From: a virus
Length of the DNA: 49,343 nt
Reading direction: 5' to 3' (one strand)
IMG/VR virus record: IMGVR_UViG_3300033571_018524
Location: 1-49,343 of that record
In this document: piece after piece, positions 1 through 6,166 of the stretch
How the letters are laid out: each line of letters opens with the position of its first letter
How positions within the stretch are numbered: position 1 is the first letter of the stretch
The notes under the pieces: generated by a model
Seen by the model: only the letters and a program-made list of their open reading frames with translations
Told to the model about the DNA's origin: nothing
The model's database searches: none
Translations under genes and position numbers: made by a program

Positions 1-5
1 CATTT

Positions 6-82
6 GGTCCATTAGCTCAGTTGGTTAGAGCGCTACCCTGTCACGGTAGAGGTCGACGGTTCAAGTCCGTTATGGATCGCCA
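6..82 (+). tRNA. tRNA-Asp (anticodon GTC)
   Basis: A full cloverleaf can be drawn. The acceptor stem GGTCCAT pairs with ATGGATC, with one G-U. The anticodon stem CTACC/GGTAG holds loop CTGTCAC, giving GTC. The T-arm has TTCAAGT, and CCA is encoded at 80-82. It precedes the rightward gene block and its first promoter. Confidence 0.95.
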
Positions 83-129
83 GGAATGAGATTTAATATC
101 TCAAAATATGAGATGCCCCCAATATTAGA

Positions 130-174
130 GGCAAAGGGGATGTGTTACGAGTCACAAAAATATTCCCTGGAAAT
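130..174 (+). repeat. Diverged copy of the left-arm 47-bp element
   Basis: This spacer carries GGCA, then TTACG 15 bases after the first G of GGCA, then an A-rich stretch ending CCCTGGAAAT. That is the order seen in the three stricter copies at 1978, 5152 and 5286. It abuts the first left-arm promoter at 177-205, so a regulatory role is plausible. Confidence 0.5.
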
Positions 175-176
175 CC

Positions 177-205
177 TTGTAAATGTCAGTGGGGTCCTGT
201 ATAAT
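177..205 (+). promoter_or_regulatory. Left-arm promoter P1, TTGTAA-17-TATAAT
   Basis: TTGTAA (177-182) and TATAAT (200-205) are separated by 17 bp. The 9-mer TGTCAGTGG (184-192) starts exactly 16 bp before the -10. The next ATG is at 213, seven bases after the -10, so the transcript would start at or next to the start codon. Confidence 0.75.
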
Positions 206-212
206 TCTCGGC

Positions 213-848
213 ATGACAGAGACCTGGACTAAAAACACATATGCATGTGACCCTGATGAATGTGATACTTTAATTGAAGTAACATCATCAGATAAATTTG
301 GATTTCCCTCTGGGAGCATCCATAATGTTAAATGCCCATGTGGTAGAACTCCAAATCTTTTGTCAGTGGAGCCTGCTACAATTGGACCAACAATCGAAAG
401 GAAACAAATGGAAGAGACAACAACATATGACGCCAACGTTCTTGTTACATACAAGAAAATTGAAAACGGTGAAGTAAGTTATCCAACAATTAAAGTAAAT
501 GAATTGGAATGGGAACTTGATTCTTATCGTAAACAAACTCAAAGACTAAATAATATTCAGTCACAAGTTAATCAGATTATTGATAACATGACTGAGGATT
601 ATTGGTACAATCCAAATACAGATAAAGAAACAGTTCTTTCTGATATATGTGAAATTCTAGGTCACACACCTAAGAAAACAATTCGTTTCTCAGGACGTAT
701 GACATTCGAGGGCGAACTAGACATTGATTTGGCAGACGCCGAAGACTTTGATTTAGAAGAGCACTTGGCAGATATCTTAACTCTTGATTCATATAATGGA
801 GATGTTGAGATTGGTAACTATAGTATCGACTGGGTACAGGAGGACTAA
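213..848 (+). CDS. Hypothetical protein with N-terminal Cys-rich motif and acidic C-terminus
   Basis: First gene of the rightward block, 211 residues, function not recognised. An upstream in-frame ATG at 183 lies inside the promoter, so the ATG at 213 is chosen. It sits seven bases after the -10, implying a leaderless mRNA. The N-terminal 50 residues hold Cys residues including a C-P-C-G motif that could bind zinc. The middle, around residues 95-130, looks helical and charged. The C-terminal 55 residues are very acidic and end in a beta-like segment. It overlaps the next ATG by one base (TAATG), indicating translational coupling. Confidence 0.75.
   Translation: MTETWTKNTYACDPDECDTLIEVTSSDKFGFPSGSIHNVKCPCGRTPNLLSVEPATIGPTIERKQMEETTTYDANVLVTYKKIENGEVSYPTIKVNELEWELDSYRKQTQRLNNIQSQVNQIIDNMTEDYWYNPNTDKETVLSDICEILGHTPKKTIRFSGRMTFEGELDIDLADAEDFDLEEHLADILTLDSYNGDVEIGNYSIDWVQED
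361..382 (+). promoter_or_regulatory. Candidate internal left-arm promoter
   Basis: TGTCAGTGG (361-369) is followed, with the same 16-bp offset as at three other left-arm sites, by TACAAT (377-382). It lies inside the first gene and could drive the downstream small genes. The -10 is imperfect. Confidence 0.4.
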
Positions 849-1057
849 TGTATTTTGAATTAACCGCTCCTGATCGAAATTCTTTAAACAATGCTTATTG
901 GGAAGCCACGGTCCTTGGCCTGGACCCCGAATTAAGTTTAGAGGACCCGTTGACATTCAATGTTGGAACTGGTAATATTGAGAAAGTAAGTAGGATTCGT
1001 GATAAGTTTAATCTAAAAGAAACTTATTGGGCGGATGCAATGCCTACAGGATATTAG
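848..1057 (+). CDS. Hypothetical small protein
   Basis: 69 residues, not recognised. Start ATG overlaps the upstream stop (TAATG), so it is probably translated by reinitiation. It has no Cys pairs, membrane segment or other clear motif. The composition is soluble, with a short patch of alternating charges in the C-terminal half (IEKVSRIRDKF). Second gene of an unbroken operon running to 1835. Confidence 0.65.
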   Translation: MYFELTAPDRNSLNNAYWEATVLGLDPELSLEDPLTFNVGTGNIEKVSRIRDKFNLKETYWADAMPTGY

Positions 1058-1065
1058 GAGATAAC

Positions 1066-1230
1066 ATGGAATACCAAGACGGATTCGAGGATGGAATTAA
1101 ATTTACTCGTGAAGTAATTATTAATAACATTCGTAAATGGGCTGAAGAATGCACAGACGGTAATGACGGCCAAGTAATGGACGACATTGCTGATAAAATC
1201 GAATTTGGGACGGTAGACTATGACCTCTGA
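1066..1230 (+). CDS. Hypothetical acidic small protein
   Basis: 54 residues, not recognised. The ATG at 1066 follows GGAG at suitable distance and lies just after the previous stop. An in-frame ATG at 1027 would overlap the upstream gene and lacks a ribosome site. The sequence opens MEYQDGFEDGIKFTRE and looks mostly helical and acidic. It overlaps the start of the next gene by 11 bases. Confidence 0.65.
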   Translation: MEYQDGFEDGIKFTREVIINNIRKWAEECTDGNDGQVMDDIADKIEFGTVDYDL

Positions 1231-1429
1231 GGATCTAAACAAATGGATTGGTTGTGACCAATGTGGTTCCGCCCAAGCTATGTATTTAGTTAAACTATTA
1301 GATGGTGAGTTAGCATTCTGTGGCCACCATTATAATAAAAATAAAGAGGCCCTTGACAAAAAGGCCTACGAAATTATACAATTGAATAAGGTTGAAGAAA
1401 TACCACAACTAACGGATGAAAGGATATAA
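1220..1429 (+). CDS. DUF7455-like zinc-binding protein
   Basis: 69 residues. The arrangement CDQCGSAQAMYLV, then a loop, then ELAFCGHHYN gives a C-x2-C and C-x-H-H zinc-binding pattern. This matches the DUF7455 family, small proteins known from Actinobacteria and their phages; I assign it by motif recall, not by search. Function of the family is unknown. It is one of the markers that suggest an actinobacterial host. It overlaps both neighbours within the operon. Confidence 0.7.
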   Translation: MTSEDLNKWIGCDQCGSAQAMYLVKLLDGELAFCGHHYNKNKEALDKKAYEIIQLNKVEEIPQLTDERI

Positions 1430-1430
1430 A

Positions 1431-1835
1431 GTGGGAGATAGAGCAAACTTCGGATTTGTACAGCCGAATGGAAACACAATTGTACTGTATGGACACTGGG
1501 CTGGGCACCAAATGCTTGGCAAATTGGCGGACGCTGTTATTGCAGCACGACCACGATGGAATGATTCATCATATGCAACACGTATAGCAATTAGTCAGAT
1601 TGTTGGCGACCAATGGAATGCGGAGACTGGTTGGGGTCTGCATGTAAATGAAATTGGAGACAATGAGCACAAGGTTGCTATCATTGATTGGGACCAGCAA
1701 ACGTTCAGTCTTCATGAAGAAGATAATCATAATAACACGGATAATAAAGTTCGTGGTATGAAGAATGAAGCACTATTCACAATGGACCTCACATCATTTT
1801 GTGAAAAGTATGCATTGGACGAATTGCTAGTATAA
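1431..1835 (+). CDS. Hypothetical protein
   Basis: 134 residues from GTG 1431. This start is preferred over the in-frame ATG at 1416 because GAAAGGA sits six to seven bases upstream of the GTG and lies just before the upstream stop, whereas ATG 1416 has no ribosome site. The N-terminal region (GDRANFGFVQPNGNTIVLYG) looks like beta strands, followed by a helical segment with GHQMLGKLADAV. Function not recognised. It ends the first left-arm operon; a strong terminator hairpin follows at 1931. Confidence 0.65.
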   Translation: MGDRANFGFVQPNGNTIVLYGHWAGHQMLGKLADAVIAARPRWNDSSYATRIAISQIVGDQWNAETGWGLHVNEIGDNEHKVAIIDWDQQTFSLHEEDNHNNTDNKVRGMKNEALFTMDLTSFCEKYALDELLV

Positions 1836-1930
1836 CCTAAAGGTGCTTCTATTTAGTCATTAGTTTGGCAAGGAGATAAATAAAGCGGGTGATTATTCCT
1901 TTCGTTATACCCTAGCAGCCTTACTACATT

Positions 1931-1957
1931 GGGACGGAGCTAAGCTCCGTCCCTTTT
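1931..1957 (+). terminator. Rho-independent terminator
   Basis: Perfect 10-bp stem GGGACGGAGC / GCTCCGTCCC with loop TAA, followed by TTTT. It closes the 213-1835 operon. The rest of the 1836-2126 spacer holds a 47-bp repeat and a promoter. Confidence 0.9.
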
Positions 1958-1977
1958 GCTTTGCGCCCAATATCGGA

Positions 1978-2024
1978 GGGCATGTGATCTCTTTTACGGT
2001 AAACATGTAAAAACTCCTGAAAAT
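1978..2024 (+). repeat. 47-bp left-arm element, copy B
   Basis: Starts GGGCA, has TTTTACG at the centre and ends TCCTGAAAAT. It matches in length and layout the copies at 5152 and 5286. It lies about 50 bp upstream of the promoter at 2071. Confidence 0.7.
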
Positions 2025-2070
2025 ATAAGATAAATAAACTTATTAGACATTCTATGTGATCCACATCATA

Positions 2071-2100
2071 TAGACAAATGTCAGTGGTCTGATATATAAT
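2071..2100 (+). promoter_or_regulatory. Left-arm promoter with TGTCAGTGG
   Basis: TAGACA (2071-2076), 18-bp spacer, TATAAT (2095-2100). The 9-mer TGTCAGTGG (2079-2087) again starts 16 bp before the -10. It drives the gene at 2127 and its followers. Confidence 0.75.
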
Positions 2101-2126
2101 TAGGGTAAATTCGAGAAAGGAATAAC

Positions 2127-2903
2127 ATGCCAAATTGGGTATATAATACCTTGACAATTCAAGGTCCAAAAGAGGAAATTGATTATATCAAAGAAAGACT
2201 TAATCGTCCATTCACATTAGCACAAGAGACTTTTGGTATGGGTGATATTAGTTCTTCGGGATTCCCCACCAAAATTACACAGGTAACATATTCAAATCCT
2301 GTATTTGCATTCTTTAATATCCACTCATATAAGGATGATGGCATTACTGATGAGGAGTATGCACGTCAACCTGACCGTGGCAATATCGATATGAAAAATG
2401 ACCCTGATTGGTTCCGCAAATCTGTTGAGTTTGCTAAAACTCAGAAAGATTGGTATTCATGGAACAACTCTAACTGGGGAACTAAATGGGATGTTGCTGT
2501 TCGTGATGATGATGAATATCCTGAAACAGAATTAATTGAACATAAGTCAGAGGGAGAAGACCAATGGCTTGTATATAAATATGAGACAGCATGGTCACCT
2601 GCTGTAACAATTCTAACTAAACTATCAAACATGGTTCCTAACTCTGTTCTAACTTTAGAATATGAGGAAGAAACAGGTTGGGGTGGAGAATACGAGATTG
2701 TTCGTGGTAATGTAACAGAACTCTTAGAATATGAGAATCGTTGTTATGCTTGCCAATCTTTTGATACATTATCATATTGTGATAATGACTGCGGTGAATT
2801 CTGCTCATCTTGCAATAATGGCTCATGGCAGGATGAAGAGGCTATGGCAGAATGTCAGACCCACATGGTATTATTGGATACTACAGAAAAGGCGGAAGTA
2901 TAA
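2127..2903 (+). CDS. Api92-like (DUF1281-type) protein with C-terminal Cys-rich tail
   Basis: 258 residues. The opening MPNWVYNTLTIQG is typical of the phage Api92-like/DUF1281 family, which has a ferredoxin-like fold and unknown function. The ribosome site GAAAGGA is well placed. Residues 1-200 are the family domain, rich in Trp and Tyr. The last 60 residues add a Cys cluster (CYACQ, CDNDCGEFCSSC) that looks like a zinc knuckle not usual for the family core. Its promoter is at 2071-2100. It overlaps the next gene by one base (TAATG). Confidence 0.75.
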   Translation: MPNWVYNTLTIQGPKEEIDYIKERLNRPFTLAQETFGMGDISSSGFPTKITQVTYSNPVFAFFNIHSYKDDGITDEEYARQPDRGNIDMKNDPDWFRKSVEFAKTQKDWYSWNNSNWGTKWDVAVRDDDEYPETELIEHKSEGEDQWLVYKYETAWSPAVTILTKLSNMVPNSVLTLEYEEETGWGGEYEIVRGNVTELLEYENRCYACQSFDTLSYCDNDCGEFCSSCNNGSWQDEEAMAECQTHMVLLDTTEKAEV

Positions 2904-3124
2904 TGGCTGAATCATTTCTAGAAAATATTAACCAAATGGTTATTGATGCGGCAGTAACAGATATTTCAGACCACTTATTTGATGAGTGGATGAATGCTAA
3001 TTTAGATGAGGGAACATATTTCTCTGATAGACGATTTGCAGAAATGTCAGGAGATAAATTCCTATATGATGAATTTAATAAGCATTATGGATTAACAGAA
3101 AAGGATGATGATTACTTATGCTAG
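2903..3124 (+). CDS. Hypothetical acidic protein
   Basis: 73 residues, not recognised. ATG 2903 overlaps the upstream stop and has AAAGGCGG ahead of it; an in-frame ATG at 2852 would lie deep in the upstream gene. The protein is acidic and helical, with one Cys as last residue. It overlaps the next gene by seven bases. Confidence 0.65.
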   Translation: MAESFLENINQMVIDAAVTDISDHLFDEWMNANLDEGTYFSDRRFAEMSGDKFLYDEFNKHYGLTEKDDDYLC

Positions 3125-3297
3125 GTTATACACAAAATGATATTGATACTATGCAGGCTAGTATTAGTTTAGCAAGGAAGTTTTATCTTTCCCACCCGTC
3201 CGATTTAATGAATAAGCAACCCGTCCTTGACGGGCTTGAAATGGCCAATAGCTTTTTTGACGGCCTATGGGCAGAGGGGTATTTCGATCATGCATGA
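3118..3297 (+). CDS. Small hypothetical protein
   Basis: 59 residues, opening MLGYTQNDIDTMQASI. It starts inside the last codons of the upstream gene and overlaps the next start by eight bases, the same packing as its neighbours. The reading frame is open over the whole interval and has biased, protein-like codons. Function not recognised. Confidence 0.6.
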   Translation: MLGYTQNDIDTMQASISLARKFYLSHPSDLMNKQPVLDGLEMANSFFDGLWAEGYFDHA

Positions 3298-3403
3298 ACA
3301 TAAATGGGAATGTACAGATGTACCAGGTATATTTAGTTGCACATGTCAGGCTGCTAGATATTATGATAGATTAACTCAAAGATATGAGGTAGTAAATGTC
3401 TAA
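3290..3403 (+). CDS. Cys-containing microprotein
   Basis: 37 residues with C-x8-C-x-C spacing (WECTDVPGIFSCTCQ), which could form a metal site. ATG 3290 overlaps the upstream gene and its stop overlaps the next ATG at 3396. No function can be assigned; supported mainly by operon packing. Confidence 0.5.
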   Translation: MHEHKWECTDVPGIFSCTCQAARYYDRLTQRYEVVNV

Positions 3404-3614
3404 TCAATTAATCGAATATATGAAGCTTCATTTAATTAGTCTTGAACAAGATTCTGAAAAGATTTGGAATGCTATGGACCAAATAGATGACCTTAACTCT
3501 GAAGAGTATGAAAGATTAAATATAGAAGATATTAGGAATGGTGGAGAACAATCTGCTACCCGCCATTTATTGTCAGTGGCTACTGATATAATGGAAAAAA
3601 CGAAAGGAAACTAA
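3396..3614 (+). CDS. Hypothetical helical protein
   Basis: 72 residues, helical and acidic, not recognised. GAGG lies upstream of its ATG. Its 3' end carries a promoter-like site at 3571-3592 within the coding sequence. Its stop overlaps the next ATG (TAATG). Confidence 0.65.
   Translation: MSNQLIEYMKLHLISLEQDSEKIWNAMDQIDDLNSEEYERLNIEDIRNGGEQSATRHLLSVATDIMEKTKGN
3571..3592 (+). promoter_or_regulatory. Internal left-arm promoter with TGTCAGTGG
   Basis: TGTCAGTGG (3571-3579) and TATAAT (3587-3592), with the same 16-bp offset seen at 184, 361 and 2079. It lies in the tail of the upstream gene and 22 bases before ATG 3614, whose ribosome site GAAAGGAA falls between. Confidence 0.65.
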
Positions 3615-3895
3615 TGGAACTATATTCAGAAAAACTGGACCCACATCTACAGCGCATGGTAGACGCTGGAGTTAACGGGCTCGATATCATGCACGGTCAT
3701 TTAAAGATTCTTATGCTGGAGGCTGACGCACAGTTAACGGAGGCACAGCGTATTGAAGAAGAGAATGACTATGACGACGCCATGGAATCCATGGAGCGTA
3801 AGTACTGGGAGGGTATGTGTGACGCATACACATCTTTATACAAACTTACGTATGACCTATCATTTGCAATTGCAGGAATGGAGAAGCCTGAATGA
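3614..3895 (+). CDS. Hypothetical helical protein
   Basis: 93 residues, almost entirely helical by eye, with Met-rich and acidic stretches (MESMERKYWEGMCDAY). Not recognised. A strong ribosome site (GAAAGGAA) precedes it, and the internal promoter at 3571 may express it on its own. It overlaps the next gene by four bases (ATGA). Confidence 0.7.
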   Translation: MELYSEKLDPHLQRMVDAGVNGLDIMHGHLKILMLEADAQLTEAQRIEEENDYDDAMESMERKYWEGMCDAYTSLYKLTYDLSFAIAGMEKPE

Positions 3896-4209
3896 AACCA
3901 GGAGATAAAGATAAGTTAAATGAATGCCTGGATATTCTGGACCAAACAGATCTGGGGCTTTCCCTGGTCTGGCTCTGGACCTGGAGCACAATCAAGAACT
4001 TCATGGCTGATGAAACGTTTATCATGAAGAAGACAGAGGATGAGATGTGGGACTGTCTCTGTAAGGCTGTGGAGGCTGGGCACGGGTTCTCTCTAGAGTA
4101 TGGTGCCGAACAACATCATGAAGACGTTATGGAATGGATGTTAAATCGAGATTACATGGTAGATTCCATGTTTGAAGAGGAGGAGGAGGATGAGGATGAA
4201 GATGACTGA
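3892..4209 (+). CDS. Hypothetical protein with poly-acidic tail
   Basis: 105 residues, not recognised. The last 16 residues are almost all Glu and Asp, a feature of DNA mimics and of proteins that bind basic partners. The body is helical with a Trp cluster near residues 27-33. ATGA overlap with the upstream gene. Its base composition around 3950-4090 is less AT-rich than its neighbours. Confidence 0.7.
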   Translation: MKPGDKDKLNECLDILDQTDLGLSLVWLWTWSTIKNFMADETFIMKKTEDEMWDCLCKAVEAGHGFSLEYGAEQHHEDVMEWMLNRDYMVDSMFEEEEEDEDEDD

Positions 4210-4351
4210 TGAATTTATTAATGATCAGTTACATAAGGCGCAGCAACTTTTATGGGGAGGATCTGAAACTGAAAATATCGAAGCCCATAATATCATTGCT
4301 AAATTAATTAAAGATAGAATAGAACAAGTGGGAGTCCTAGGGGCAGAATAA
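4202..4351 (+). CDS. Small hypothetical protein
   Basis: 49 residues, opening MTDEFINDQLHKAQQLLWGG. It starts within the acidic tail codons of the upstream gene and ends the operon. Mostly helical; no motif recognised. Confidence 0.5.
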   Translation: MTDEFINDQLHKAQQLLWGGSETENIEAHNIIAKLIKDRIEQVGVLGAE

Positions 4352-4388
4352 TTCCCTTACGGAGACAATTAAATAAATCCTGGCCCTA

Positions 4389-4417
4389 TTTACAAATTCC
4401 AGTAAATAGGATATAAT
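4389..4417 (+). promoter_or_regulatory. Promoter of the Lsr2-like gene
   Basis: TTTACA (4389-4394), 17-bp spacer, TATAAT (4412-4417). The 9-mer found at other left-arm promoters is absent. A ribosome site GAAAGGA follows before ATG 4447. Confidence 0.75.
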
Positions 4418-4446
4418 AAATACAAACCGATCATGAAAGGATCAAA

Positions 4447-4596
4447 ATGACAACAAAGCGAGAATATCTAAAGTCAAAGGGCATTACAGTGGGAGCCCGT
4501 GGCCGTTTCTCTGGAGCTGCTAAGACAGCTCTAGCTGAGGCTGAGAAGGCTGGAGTCAAGTTCACAGCTGAGCAGCCAACAAACAAGGCGAAGTAA
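4447..4596 (+). CDS. Free-standing Lsr2 DNA-binding-domain-like peptide
   Basis: 49 residues, basic. Residues 5-30 read REYLKSKGITVGARGRFSGA and onward, which follows the layout of the Lsr2 C-terminal domain: helix, K/G-x-x-V, the R-G-R triplet (residues 18-20), then a second helix rich in Ala. In Lsr2 the RGR loop enters the minor groove of AT-rich DNA. Here the N-terminal oligomerisation domain of Lsr2 is missing. The gene has its own promoter (4389) and terminator (4603), so it is a single-gene unit, and its codons are more GC-rich than the surroundings. It could silence or counter-silence AT-rich DNA. The assignment is by motif only. Confidence 0.65.
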   Translation: MTTKREYLKSKGITVGARGRFSGAAKTALAEAEKAGVKFTAEQPTNKAK

Positions 4597-4602
4597 ATAA
4601 TA

Positions 4603-4639
4603 TTAGGGAGGGTCAGGGTCCTGCCTTGACCCTCCCTAA
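4603..4639 (+). terminator. Long hairpin terminator overlapping the next promoter
   Basis: Perfect 13-bp stem TTAGGGAGGGTCA / TGACCCTCCCTAA with an 11-base loop. No T-tract follows. The 3' arm supplies part of the TTGACC -35 of the promoter at 4626. Confidence 0.75.
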
Positions 4640-4655
4640 CTCATTGTGGTATAAT
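4626..4655 (+). promoter_or_regulatory. Promoter of the 4679 gene
   Basis: TTGACC (4626-4631), 18-bp spacer, TATAAT (4650-4655). The -35 lies inside the upstream hairpin. A ribosome site GGAAAGGCGG precedes ATG 4679. Confidence 0.75.
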
Positions 4656-4678
4656 TCAAGGTTGCGGAAAGGCGGATA

Positions 4679-5083
4679 ATGAAATTAACTAAAGAACAAA
4701 AGTTAGCATATAGCATTGCTGATAGCGTAGAAGAACATTGGTTTAATTCTTCTATCATTGGACATATCCTGTCTGACCAACCACATTTCACCATTGACCG
4801 AATTATGGAGTTGGTAGCCCAAATTATCAAACATAATGCGGAACGATATAAAGGTGATTTGGCTGGCGGAGAAGTATCAGAGGGTCTTATATTAGCAAAT
4901 GCCCTACAACAAAGTATATCAGATATAAAGAAGTCTAATGAATTTAATAATCTTAGACTACCTAGAGAAGCAAATCAAATAATTCGGGAATTACCCGAAG
5001 TACAATCAAATAACAATAGATATGACTGGTCTAAACATAATGACAAGTTTCTACCATTTGAGGTAAATGCAGTCATAATGTAA
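4679..5083 (+). CDS. Hypothetical helical protein
   Basis: 134 residues, not recognised. The first 85 residues look like a helical bundle (EEHWFNSSIIGHIL, then ELVAQIIKHNAERY). The tail is Asn-rich and probably flexible. It has its own promoter and a good ribosome site, and is followed by a terminator at 5105, so it appears monocistronic. Confidence 0.7.
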   Translation: MKLTKEQKLAYSIADSVEEHWFNSSIIGHILSDQPHFTIDRIMELVAQIIKHNAERYKGDLAGGEVSEGLILANALQQSISDIKKSNEFNNLRLPREANQIIRELPEVQSNNNRYDWSKHNDKFLPFEVNAVIM

Positions 5084-5104
5084 TTTATCAGACATATTGC
5101 CATG

Positions 5105-5143
5105 ATCCACAGGATGTATCCACATCTTGTGGATTATTTTTTT
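5105..5143 (+). terminator. Rho-independent terminator
   Basis: A 13-bp stem (5105-5117 with 5122-5134, one G-U) around loop ATCC is followed by TA and seven T. It contains ATCCACA and TGTGGAT, which resemble DnaA boxes, but the hairpin and T-tract explain it better as a terminator. Confidence 0.85.
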
Positions 5144-5151
5144 GTGCATAA

Positions 5152-5198
5152 GGGCAGAATGTCTCCTTTACGACAAATGTGTAAAAATCCCTGAAAAT
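5152..5198 (+). repeat. 47-bp left-arm element, copy C
   Basis: Starts GGGCA, centre TTTACG, end ATCCCTGAAAAT. It has the same length and order as copies B (1978) and D (5286). It lies in the gene-free stretch 5084-5483. Confidence 0.75.
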
Positions 5199-5233
5199 TT
5201 ATGAAAATTAGATCTAATATAAATAAAATATAG

Positions 5234-5265
5234 GACATATAGGGCAAAATATGCCAAAATATGTC
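5234..5265. repeat. Nested palindrome in the left-arm gap
   Basis: GACATAT (5234-5240) and ATATGTC (5259-5265) enclose GGCA (5243-5246) and TGCC (5252-5255), giving nested inverted repeats. GGGCAAAATATGCC (5242-5255) recurs at 5286-5299, the start of copy D. It could be a binding site for a dimeric protein or part of an origin. Confidence 0.55.
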
Positions 5266-5285
5266 AAAAAGGCTCTTGACAATGT

Positions 5286-5332
5286 GGGCAAAATATGCCA
5301 TTTACGAGACATATTGACAAATCCCTGAACAT
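5286..5332 (+). repeat. 47-bp left-arm element, copy D
   Basis: Starts GGGCAAAATATGCC, centre ATTTACG, end ATCCCTGAACAT. Beyond it, 5333-5437 is AT-rich and shows no gene, hairpin or other signal that I can name. Confidence 0.75.
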
Positions 5333-5437
5333 TTGCTACAAATTTGATTACGTCTTACATTATGAGATGTCCAATTACATGTATATCTAAATATATATAA
5401 ATTGATAACAATCACAAACTAATTAATAACATTTATT

Positions 5438-5477
5438 CTCCACTTTACTCCACAATTCTCCACTATTATGCTATAAT
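5438..5477 (+). promoter_or_regulatory. Methyltransferase promoter with three CTCCAC repeats
   Basis: CTCCAC occurs at 5438, 5448 and 5458, a strict 10-bp period, immediately upstream of TTATGCTATAAT, whose TATAAT is 5472-5477. There is no good -35. The next ATG (5484) is six bases after the -10, the leaderless spacing. Confidence 0.65.
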
Positions 5478-5483
5478 CTTTAT

Positions 5484-6047
5484 ATGGGTAGTAATGTTTC
5501 TCCATGGGGTTTATTTGCCTCAGAATCGCTGGTACACACCTTAAATCTGCATATGCCAGAAGATGCTATAGCAGTAGAATGTGGTGTTTATAGGGCATAC
5601 AATTTGGTCAAGATATTAGAGAACTGCCAGAAGATCAAAACAATATTTGCAGTTGACCAATATTTGCCATACACAGATTATATTGAGGAACCTACAAATG
5701 TGGTGGATAAAGATAAAATTGCCAGAGTAAAAGAGGCAGCATACGAAGAAATTAGTCAATCAAAATATAAGGATAAAGTAGTAATGCTTGAAAAAAGCTC
5801 ATTAGATGCTGCTAGAGATTTTGATGATAATTCAATTAATTTTATATTCTTAGATTCATATTTATCTGCTCAGGATGTAAAAGATGATTTGCATGCTTGG
5901 TATCCTAAATTGGCGGAAGGCGGAATAATGGCTGGACATGATTGGGAACTAGGAAATGCTGTAGATATTGAAGTGCATTGGTTTTGCTTACAAAACAATA
6001 TTAAGACTGTTAGTTTCTACGATATGGTCTGGGTATTTATTAAATAA
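5484..6047 (+). CDS. Class I SAM-dependent methyltransferase (Methyltransf_24-like)
   Basis: 187 residues. AVECGVYRAYNLVKIL (about residues 29-44) fits the SAM-binding loop, IFAVDQY the end of strand 2, and INFIFLDSYLSAQDVKDDL the later acidic loop; EGGIMAGHDW near residue 150 is the usual strand-6 motif of the family. Substrate unknown; relatives act on sugars, small molecules or proteins. The ATG is six bases after TATAAT, so the mRNA is predicted to be leaderless. It is the last rightward gene and converges on the 38-residue gene ending at 6050, with two bases between. Confidence 0.8.
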   Translation: MGSNVSPWGLFASESLVHTLNLHMPEDAIAVECGVYRAYNLVKILENCQKIKTIFAVDQYLPYTDYIEEPTNVVDKDKIARVKEAAYEEISQSKYKDKVVMLEKSSLDAARDFDDNSINFIFLDSYLSAQDVKDDLHAWYPKLAEGGIMAGHDWELGNAVDIEVHWFCLQNNIKTVSFYDMVWVFIK

Positions 6048-6049
6048 GT

Positions 6050-6166
6050 CTATCTATTTGGTCCGAAGAATGGGGTAATTGGATTCCAGTCATCATCATC
6101 TGACCATTTGCCTGTAGAATACCCAATATTGGACTCATTTTCATTAACAGTTATGTGTGCATCCAC
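6050..6166 (-). CDS. Acidic microprotein or frameshifted tail of the zinc peptide
   Basis: 38 residues from a GTG, opening MDAHITVNENESNIGYST and containing four Asp in a row. It overlaps the 39-residue zinc peptide (6144-6263) in another frame. A +1 shift just after the last C-P-D-C-G of that peptide would join the two into one 76-residue protein. Whether it is a separate gene, a programmed shift or a disrupted gene cannot be told from one sequence. Confidence 0.45.
   Translation of the reverse strand: MDAHITVNENESNIGYSTGKWSDDDDWNPITPFFGPNR

Noticed and set aside
88-117. Short GAGAT/ATCTC inverted repeats after the tRNA as terminator
   Set aside because: Stems are only five bases, can pair in two ways and have no T-tract.
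183-212. ATG at 183 as start of the first gene
   Set aside because: It lies within the promoter; the ATG at 213 just after the -10 is compatible with the transcript.
5104-5135. ATCCACA / TGTGGAT as DnaA boxes
   Set aside because: The sequences are the two arms of a hairpin followed by a T-tract, so a terminator explains them; an origin role of the wider gap is kept only as a hypothesis.
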